Below are positions 35,965 to 43,100 of a DNA stretch of 64,000 nucleotides, piece after piece; position 1 is the first letter of the stretch; every line of letters begins with the position of its first letter. The translations under genes were made by a program, and so were the position numbers. This DNA is from Streptococcus sp. VT 162 (lineage in GTDB: Bacteria > Bacillota > Bacilli > Lactobacillales > Streptococcaceae). The DNA is taken from positions 248,001 through 312,000 of the forward strand of contig CP007628.2 of NCBI GenBank assembly GCA_000688775.2, written 5' to 3'. Below the pieces are notes generated by a model, which was not told the origin of the DNA, did not search any database, and saw nothing but the letters and a program-made list of their open reading frames with translations.

Positions 35965-36087
35965 ATAAAATACGTGGTAAGAAGAATTGATATAGTTTGA
36001 TTCTATTCTTTGATAAAAAAAGTAAAAAAACAGTGGATAATGCTATAAAGTTATTATAAAACTATTTTAAATGAATTGTTTCCAACA
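35965..36087. other. Right end of the island
   Basis: About 120 AT-rich bases between the ATPase stop and the right rpsI repeat. No gene and no integrase or excisionase is seen. Confidence 0.65.
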
Positions 36088-36186
36088 AGGTCTTAAGAAA
36101 GCTCGTAAAGCATCATAATTTAGTAAACGTTAATTCGAGAGAATTACTATACTTACAGAGAGCACCTTTCGAGGTGTTCTTTTTTT
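36088..36186 (+). repeat. attR-like direct repeat (displaced rpsI 3' end)
   Basis: 99-bp copy of 11498-11596, same orientation, three mismatches. It keeps the last 15 codons of rpsI (one Gln codon changed to TAA), the stop and the complete terminator, but no rpsI body precedes it. It marks the right boundary of the island. Confidence 0.85.
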
Positions 36187-36228
36187 GTTCAGAATCTCCA
36201 GGTATGTCTGTTAAAATTTGATTTTCCC

Positions 36229-36259
36229 AGTGGACAATCGTCCACTTTTTTTATATAAT
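36229..36259 (+). promoter_or_regulatory. SOS-type operator and promoter of the mutagenesis cassette
   Basis: Perfect dyad AGTGGAC-AATC-GTCCACT (36229-36246) overlaps a -35 box TGGACA (36231-36236), with a 17-base spacer and -10 TATAAT (36254-36259). A repressor on this dyad would block RNA polymerase. The natural candidate is the S24-family repressor encoded next. A leader hairpin (36276-36304) follows. Confidence 0.7.
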
Positions 36260-36275
36260 AAAACTAAACCGGATT

Positions 36276-36304
36276 GGTTGAGCTTTAGAAATGTAAGCTC
36301 AACC
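36276..36304 (+). other. Leader stem-loop before the S24 repressor gene
   Basis: GGTTGAGCTT and AAGCTCAACC, a perfect 10-bp stem with a 9-base loop. The following sequence is only loosely T-rich. Could be an attenuator or an mRNA stability element. Confidence 0.5.
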
Positions 36305-36363
36305 GTCGATTTGTTTTTCTAAGAGAGATATTCTCAATAAAACATCACACTAGGGGGTGAATC

Positions 36364-37050
36364 ATGTACCAACCAGAAAAACTCAAGGCTCGGAGAAAAG
36401 AGTTAAAATTGACACAGAAGGAAATTGCAGAGGAATTAGGGATTAGTTTTCAGGCTTACTCGGCTTGGGAACGTGGAATTAAGGAACCATCCAAGGAGAA
36501 GGTTGCCCAGCTAGAGAAGATTTTAAAAGTTGCAAAAGGCTATTTTACTCAGATCGAGATTGTCCGTCTCTACAATAGCCTCTCCAAGCAAGGGAAGGAC
36601 AAGGTTGTGCTCTATGCTCGCAACCTGGCTCAAGAAGAACAAACACAGAAGGTGACGACCATGCCAGAGCGCCTCTACGAGTACCGTGTCTATGAACGCA
36701 TGTCAGCAGGGATTGGGGCTTCGGTCTACGGTGACCAGAATTTTGATACGGTCTACTTTAACGAGGAGTTGGCCCATGATTTTGCATCTTGGGTATCTGG
36801 GGACTCTATGGAACCTAAATATCAAAATGGTTCAGTGGCTCTGATTCGGGAAACAGGATTTGACTATGATGGGGCAGTTTATGCAGTAGTCTGCAACAAC
36901 CAGACCTATATCAAACGGGTCTATCGGGAGGAAGATGGTTTGCGTCTGGTTTCTATAAATCCTAAATACAAGGACATTTTCATCTCCTATGAGGAAGATC
37001 CTCGGATTGTAGGGATTATCGTTGGGAACTTTGTGCCGATGGAGGGTTAG
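36364..37050 (+). CDS. HTH-S24 self-cleaving SOS repressor (HdiR/LexA-like)
   Basis: 228 residues. The N-terminal XRE helix-turn-helix (about 7-60, LTQKEIAEELGISFQAYSAW) binds DNA. The C-terminal S24 peptidase domain has catalytic Ser148 (SGDSMEP) and Lys184 (TYIKRV), and an Ala115-Gly116 cleavage site in MSAGIGAS. RecA-stimulated self-cleavage would lift repression of itself and of the downstream polymerase. The operator dyad at 36229-36246 supports autoregulation. It lies 4 bases before the polymerase gene. It is distinct from phage repressors by its gene partners. Confidence 0.88.
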   Translation: MYQPEKLKARRKELKLTQKEIAEELGISFQAYSAWERGIKEPSKEKVAQLEKILKVAKGYFTQIEIVRLYNSLSKQGKDKVVLYARNLAQEEQTQKVTTMPERLYEYRVYERMSAGIGASVYGDQNFDTVYFNEELAHDFASWVSGDSMEPKYQNGSVALIRETGFDYDGAVYAVVCNNQTYIKRVYREEDGLRLVSINPKYKDIFISYEEDPRIVGIIVGNFVPMEG

Positions 37051-37053
37051 CCT

Positions 37054-38469
37054 ATGGGCTACTTTGATTATTCCAGAGAGCCCAAAAGTGACATTGCCTT
37101 TGTCGATATGAAATCTTTTTATGCCAGTGTTGAGTGTGTGAAAAGAGGCTTGCATCCGCTGAAGACCTCGCTTTGTGTCATGAGTCGCGCGGATAATTCA
37201 ACTGGTCTTATCCTAGCCTCCTCTCCCATGTTTAAGAAGATTTTTGGCAAGTCCAATGTTGGCCGGGCCTATGATCTGCCTTTTGATTTCAAAACGCGCA
37301 AATTTTCCTATTACAATGCTCAAAAGCAAGGCTTGCCGACTGACTCAAACTATGTTCGCTACATCGAAGATTGGGCTCAAGTGACTTTGATTGTGCCACC
37401 TAGGATGGATGAGTACATCGCGGTCAATATGGAAATCCAGCGAATCTTCCAAAATTATGGCAGTCCAGATGATATTTATCCCTACTCTATCGATGAGGGC
37501 TTTATCGATCTGACTAGTTCGCTCAACTATTTCATCCCAGACAAGAGTCTCTCTCGCAAAGACAAGCTGGATCTGCTTTCTGCTCGCATCCAGAGGGATA
37601 TTTGGAGGCAGACAGGGATCTACTCTACAGTGGGTATGTCCAATGCCAATCCCTTACTGGCCAAGTTGGCTCTGGATAATGAGGCCAAACACACCCCGAC
37701 CATGAGGGCCAACTGGTCTTACCAGGATGTGGAAGAGAAGGTCTGGGCTATTCCCAAGATGACGGATTTTTGGGGGATTGGCAGGCGGATGGAGAAACGC
37801 TTGCATGCTCTGGGGATTTTTTCCATCAGAGAATTGGCCACCAGTAATCCAGACCAGCTACAGAAGGCTCTGGGTCAGGCTGGCCTGCGTTTGTGGTTTC
37901 ATGCTAACGGGATTGATGAGAGCAATGTTCACAGGCCCTATAAAGCCAAGTCCAAAGGGTTGGGGAATTCTCAAATCTTGCCGAGAGACTACGTAAAGCT
38001 ACGGGATATCGAAATTATTCTCCGAGAAATGGCGGAGCAGGTGGCTATTAGACTGAGAAGGGCGGGCAAGAAAACAACCCTTGTCTCTCTCTATGTTGGT
38101 TTCTCTAAGCAGGAGGTTAGGCCGTCTATTCACACACAAATGAAGGTCGAACCGACTAATAATACTGCTGTTTTAACAGACCACGTTTTGAAGCTATTTC
38201 ATAATAAATACACTTCTGGAGCGGTCAGAAGTGTCGGAGTCAACTATTCAGGATTTGTGGACGAGTCCTTTGGCCTGATCTCCCTCTTTGATGATGTTGA
38301 CAAGTTAGAAAAAGAAGAAAGGCTCCAGACAGCCATTGACTCCATTCGGGAACAATTTGGTTTTACCTCCCTCTTAAAGGCCAATGCACTGGAAGAAGCC
38401 TCTAGGAGTCTTGCCAGAAGCAAGCTGATTGGGGGGCATTCTGCTGGAGGATTAGATGGACTAAAATGA
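37054..38469 (+). CDS. Y-family DNA polymerase (UmuC/UvrX-like)
   Basis: 471 residues, translesion polymerase of the UmuC/ImpB class. The catalytic metal-binding motifs are AFVDMKSFYASVECV (Asp near residue 14, steric Phe/Tyr) and YSIDEGFIDLT (SIDE). A helix-hairpin-helix thumb (FWGIGRRMEKRLHALGI) and a little-finger domain (about 330-450) follow. Together with the preceding self-cleaving repressor it forms a damage-inducible mutagenesis cassette, often found on streptococcal mobile elements. Here it lies just outside the island's right repeat. Confidence 0.92.
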   Translation: MGYFDYSREPKSDIAFVDMKSFYASVECVKRGLHPLKTSLCVMSRADNSTGLILASSPMFKKIFGKSNVGRAYDLPFDFKTRKFSYYNAQKQGLPTDSNYVRYIEDWAQVTLIVPPRMDEYIAVNMEIQRIFQNYGSPDDIYPYSIDEGFIDLTSSLNYFIPDKSLSRKDKLDLLSARIQRDIWRQTGIYSTVGMSNANPLLAKLALDNEAKHTPTMRANWSYQDVEEKVWAIPKMTDFWGIGRRMEKRLHALGIFSIRELATSNPDQLQKALGQAGLRLWFHANGIDESNVHRPYKAKSKGLGNSQILPRDYVKLRDIEIILREMAEQVAIRLRRAGKKTTLVSLYVGFSKQEVRPSIHTQMKVEPTNNTAVLTDHVLKLFHNKYTSGAVRSVGVNYSGFVDESFGLISLFDDVDKLEKEERLQTAIDSIREQFGFTSLLKANALEEASRSLARSKLIGGHSAGGLDGLK

Positions 38470-38828
38470 TTGATCGTTCTTATTTACCCTTTCCATCTGC
38501 GCGTGACTATCAAGATCCAGGGATGCAGAAGTGGATGGGCTTTTTCCTCTCAGAGCATACTAGTTCACTCGGTGAAGAAAGAAATCGAGTTGCTTTTTCG
38601 ACGAGTTTGAATTCCGTTGAGAAGCTACTCTTGCTTTCGCAGCTTTATGTTGGGCAACTGAAGGGATGCTTTGTGGTCAAGGAAAGAAGGCATAAAACCA
38701 CGATCATTGGTGAGGTAAGCGAATTATCACCTCAAACTCTATCTATTAGGACCAATGAGGGCTATAGGCTGGTAGAGGTAGCAGATGTTCTCGAAATTCG
38801 ACTGTGGGAGGAGGGAGTGTATGACTAG
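38466..38828 (+). CDS. YolD-like protein
   Basis: 120 residues, overlapping the polymerase gene by 4 bases. It begins IDRSYLPFPSARDYQDPGMQKW and contains a small beta domain around NSVEKLLLLSQLYVGQLKG and the strands after it. This is the YolD-like pattern found beside Y-family polymerases in Firmicutes, possibly a polymerase-associated factor. Its stop overlaps the next gene. Confidence 0.75.
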   Translation: MIDRSYLPFPSARDYQDPGMQKWMGFFLSEHTSSLGEERNRVAFSTSLNSVEKLLLLSQLYVGQLKGCFVVKERRHKTTIIGEVSELSPQTLSIRTNEGYRLVEVADVLEIRLWEEGVYD

Positions 38829-39114
38829 AAAAGACTTGTATGAAAACAAACTGCAGATGGATTATTTTTCAGAAGCCTATATTCGTTTTGAAGAGGATTT
38901 TCAAAAATACTCTGCTATGAATGTGCCTTTGACTTTTTTGATCGATGACATCCTACGCACCATGGCGATGAATCAGAAAAACTACTTTGTCTTAAACAAG
39001 GAAAACGCCAAGGATGGGCGGGAGCATCGCTTTTATTTTAGGGTGGTGACGGAAAAAGAGTGTCCCAGAAATCGAACCTATGCATACGCTGGACTCAAAA
39101 ATAGTAGTCAGTGA
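38821..39114 (+). CDS. DUF5960-like small protein of the mutagenesis cassette
   Basis: 97 residues, acidic/aromatic, starting MTRKDLYENKLQMDYFSEAY. It overlaps the YolD-like gene by 8 bases and GGAGGGAG lies just before the ATG. The same gene order (repressor, polymerase, YolD, this protein) recurs in streptococci. The DUF number is from memory. Function unknown. Confidence 0.65.
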   Translation: MTRKDLYENKLQMDYFSEAYIRFEEDFQKYSAMNVPLTFLIDDILRTMAMNQKNYFVLNKENAKDGREHRFYFRVVTEKECPRNRTYAYAGLKNSSQ

Positions 39115-39357
39115 CTAGGTGTAGAAGAGGGAAGTTTGATTTAGGAAAGATGGCTTGTGAACGTCAGAAGATCTCATGGTATTGGAATTCGAAACACCAT
39201 CTTTTATCTGTGGAGTTCTTGCAGAACTTATGATGGTAGTTCGGATGAGATAAGACAAGGGGCACTCTCTTTTTAGATGAGCGTTTATTTGAAAACGTGG
39301 TTGGATTTGAGAATAGCTATCTTCAATGATCATCTTACTTTATAGAGTCATACCAAA

Positions 39358-39387
39358 ACATCCATGTATATTTGTGGATGTTTTTTA
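39358..39387 (+). terminator. Terminator of the mutagenesis operon
   Basis: ACATCCA and TGGATGT arms followed by T6. Confidence 0.75.
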
Positions 39388-39399
39388 ATTTTACAGATA

Positions 39400-39427
39400 G
39401 AAAAAGAGAAGACCAAATGGTCTTCTC
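39400..39427 (-). terminator. Terminator of the GH29 fucosidase gene
   Basis: GAGAAGACC/GGTCTTCTC perfect nine-pair stem with a T5 run on the minus strand. Confidence 0.85.
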
Positions 39428-39472
39428 AACGGGGGAACTGAATCATTAGAAAGAATCAATCAAAGAGGGTTA

Positions 39473-40127
39473 TTAGTCTTTGAAATTCTTTTGGAAGATG
39501 AGGAGAGACAAGATAGAAGTAATGGCTGCCAAGAAGAGGAAGGCACTTGCTTCTTGTTCCCCAGTTGCAGGGAGTCGTCTTTCCTTGTCTTCTTTGATTG
39601 TAGCTGTAACAGGAGCTTTTTCATCTTTTGATGATGAATTATTTGTTACGACTGGAGCAGGTTTTTCAGTCTCTCTTGGGGAAACATACTCAGGAAGAGT
39701 CACAACCGGTGGCGCCTCTGTTCCAACTGAGCTTTGTTTGCTACCTACCTCAATCACTCGATCTTGAGCTGGAGTTGCTTCTGTTTGGAGAACCTTGCGA
39801 TTGTCACCGTCCACTTCAACATACTCGACTAAGAGACCGTCTTTCCCTTCTGATAGAACTTGCTCTTTTCCTTTGTCTAATTGTGGGTTTTCGCGACGAA
39901 TCGTCTTGAACGGTACGACCTTATTGACGATTTCTAAGCTTGGAAGTGTAAAGACAAGGTCTTTAACCCCTTCCTCAGGACTTGAAGAAGTAATTGGTTT
40001 CTCAGGTTGCGCTGGAGTTTCCGGTTGAGCAGGTTTTTCAGGCTGAGCCGGTTTTTCAGGCTGAGCCGGTTTTTCAGGCTGAGCTGGCTTTTCAGGCTGA
40101 GCCGGAGTTTCCGGTTGAGTTGGTTTT
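39473..40127 (-). pseudogene. Frameshifted C-terminal part of the GH29 fucosidase: repeat and LPXTG anchor
   Basis: Continuation of the protein encoded at 40092-45002 in another frame. It begins at DPKPTQPETPAQPEKP with six-residue AQPEKP repeats. A linker follows, then sortase motif LPATGE, a hydrophobic helix (FLFLAAITSILSLLIF) and a basic tail. No start codon or ribosome binding site of its own exists, so it should only be made if the frameshift near 40120 is corrected, bypassed or absent in the true genome. As read, the anchor is lost. Confidence 0.85.
39997..40119 (-). repeat. 18-bp tandem repeat encoding AQPEKP
   Basis: About seven 18-bp units encode PAQPEKP/PAQPETP in the wall-spanning part of the fucosidase. 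The frameshift lies directly beside the 5' end of this array, so slippage or recombination here is plausible. Confidence 0.85.
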
Positions 40128-43100
40128 GGATCCAAGCTCAGCGACTTTTTTCTCGATAGCTTTTGTCAAGCTGTCCATAGCCTTATCATACTCAATTTCC
40201 GGTTGTTTTGGCTCAGCTGGTTGATCAGGTTTAGAAGGTTCTTCAGGCTGTTCCGGTTGCTCTGGACTAGGTTCCTCTTGGCCTTTTTGATAGTTCTCAT
40301 CCTTGGATAGGATATCTTGTAGGGCACTGACTGTCAACATGACATCCTGAACATCCACTGCATCAGCACTGAGTTGGTTTCTCAATTTTTCTAGATTTGC
40401 TTGGAAAGCTTGGCGTGCAGTAGCCGTATTCTTCAAGCCTGCTGGATCAAAGTTGGACAGATCGTCTTTCCATTTTGAGATAGACTGGATGATATCTGCC
40501 TTGCTGTAGAGTTCGCTACCTTCGCCACGAGTGATAAATTGGTCTACCTGAATACCAATATTTTGAGACAAATCGTTTCGATCAGGATCGAGTTGAAGGG
40601 TGACTGCGTGCAAGTTTTCGTCCAGACCTTTTAAGCTAACCAGAGTTTGATTGCCTTGGCGTTGGGCTGCACGACCGCTAAAGTATTTCTTACCGTCAAT
40701 AGTTGAAGCATTTCCCATGCCATCTTGGTAAGGAACTTCTTTGCCATCTAGGAAGACTTTGTAGATACCATGATTTGGATCAACATAGCCCTTGATATCA
40801 AGTCCAGTACCGTAGAAGTAGGCTGTGACAGTTGTCTTTTTCTTTTGCTCGTCAGTTAAGCGTCCAAAAGATGCCCAAGACTCCGTTTTTTGGTACTTGT
40901 CTGCCGAATTGGTTTCATGGTGCCAGCCAGGACTATAATCCAACTGACTAGCTTGATCATCATAACTTGTTTGGTCCTTGATCAGCAATTCAGCTTTCAT
41001 CACTTGGATGGTTGCATCTGTAGCAAAACCGAGCAGGGCACCATCAGTGACAGAAGTGAGCTTGGCTTTGAAGTCAAAGACAGAGTCGGCTTGTTCTGTA
41101 AAGTCAATCGTTGGGATGGTAACAGTCTTTTCTGTTTCTCCGTCTTTAAAGGTCACATCTTGAGTTGTATCTTGGTAAACTTTACCGTGAACCCCAGTTC
41201 CAGGTTCTGTGATGAAGCGAACAGTAGCAGCCCCCTTGCTTCCACCAACACGTTTAATCTTAACAGTGACTGGTTTTCCTTTTTCGACTTCGTAGTTAGT
41301 AGACTCGAGTTCAAACATTCCCTTGCTATCATTGTTTAGGGTGTAGATCCCTTCTGTAGCAATTGGTTCGCCTGTTTTGTTCACGAGGGTAATAGTGTGT
41401 TGGCCAGGTGCTAAATCGCCTGTCTCAAAGACTTTTTGGCTACGTTTACGGCTAGCGTTCTTAGTTTGCACATCGGCAACCTTTTGACCATCAACGTAGA
41501 CGGACATTTCTCCATGACCTGGGTCGACTGTAGATACGACATAGGCCTTGGTTCCTGTGAAGGTATAGCTGACTTTGGCATCTTTTTGATTGGTCCACAT
41601 AGAAGTGCCACGAACACCTTCAGATTCATTGTACCAAGTTGTTCCGGCTGTATCTGCCGTTGTGTTTGAGTGGTATTCAAGTCCAAGAGGGTAGCCATCA
41701 GTCTTTTCAATGCTGCTTGGTGTCTTGTAGACTGAGAAGTTGGTTAAGATTGGGGTTGCTTGAGCACCGGTGATGGTTACACGGATTTTTTGTGCTTCAA
41801 CAGGCTTGCCTTGAACCAAGCGACGGTAACCAACGGTCGAACCTTCGCCGTATGTCACCCAACGTCCGTTGATTTCGACTTCAATCTTGAAACCTGAGAT
41901 ACGTTGACCTTTGGCGATGTCTTCCTTGAGTTCAACGACGTCAAAGCGTCTCTTTTGCCCCAAATCGACTGTAAAGCTACCGGTTGTGGCATCATTTGAG
42001 AGGGCCCAGCTGGTGTCATCTTTACCGTCTGTGAGGTGGCTTTCTTTGTAGAGGTGGTTTTGACGAGTAGAACTTGCTGTTACAGTTGCACCTTTGGCAA
42101 AGTCAGTCGCATACATTTGGTCTAGGGTTGCCTTGAACTCTTTCAAGCGAGCCACATCAGCATCTGCGAATTTTCCTTCTTTATTTGGTGGAATATTGAG
42201 AAGGAGTGGCGTTCCACGACCAACAGACTTGAAGTAGATGTCCATCAACTCTTTGAGTGATTTCGGTTGTTGATTGTCATGATAGAACCAGCCTGAACGG
42301 ATCGAAACATCAGCTTCCCCTACAGAGTACATATCACCATCAGGGTCACCATGGTTGAGGTATTCGTTTTTCACATCGTCTGTGATGTTGGCTCTTTTAA
42401 CTTTATGCCAAACAGGGTCACCTGCGATACCTCGTTCATTTCCGATCCAGCGAACGCTCGTTGGCTGAGCAGAGAAGATAGCGATATCTCCTTCGGCTTC
42501 TTTGATGTATTTGAACCATTCATCGAAGGTATAGGTTACTTTTTGGGCACCGCTACCACGTGCACCGTCCATCCAAACCTCGATAAATTTCCCTTTGTTA
42601 CCGTATTTCGGATTACCAAGGATTTCTTTCAGCTGGTTGAGATAGTATTGGTTGTATTCTTTTTCGGTTGCAACATGGTATTTAGGATGGTTGGCATCCC
42701 ATGGTGATAGGTAAACCCCCATATTCATGTCATACTTGCTAGCAGACTTGGAAACTTCTTCGAGAAGGTCACCCTTTCCATCTTTCCATGGACTAGCAGC
42801 TACGGTATGGTTGGTGTACTTAGATGGGTAAGCAACGAATCCGTCGTGGTGTTTAACAACCATAATAGTTCGTTTGAAGCCCGTTTCCTTCAGAGTGCGA
42901 ATCCACTGGTCAGTATCCAAGTTGGTTGGATTGAAGTATCGAGGGTCTTCTTTCCCATTTCCCCATTCAGAATTGGTATAGGTGTTCATTCCGTAGTGGA
43001 TGAAGGCAGCCAATTCTTCCTTGTGGTAATCGAGTTGAGCCTTGCTTGGAAGAGGTCCATGATTGCCAATTTCGGTTTCTTTATCTTCTGGATGAGCCAC

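Larger units (their letters stand above)
39115..39472. other. Convergent intergenic region with two terminators
   Basis: About 360 bases. No gene is seen in 39115-39350. A plus-strand terminator (39358-39387) ends the mutagenesis operon and a minus-strand one (39400-39427) ends the fucosidase gene. Confidence 0.7.

Noticed and set aside
36088..36140. A second rpsI gene or S9 fragment that might be translated
   Set aside because: Only the last 15 codons are present, one is TAA, and there is no start codon or ribosome binding site. It is read as an attachment-site repeat.
11151..36186. Integrase, relaxase or conjugation genes inside the island
   Set aside because: I looked for tyrosine recombinase (R...HxxR...Y), serine recombinase and relaxase-like proteins on both strands between the repeats and saw none.
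39473..40135. Independent 220-residue LPXTG protein beginning MDPKPTQPE
   Set aside because: The apparent start is not an ATG with a ribosome binding site, it overlaps the fucosidase in another frame, and its repeats and anchor are the expected end of that protein. Treated as a frameshifted tail.
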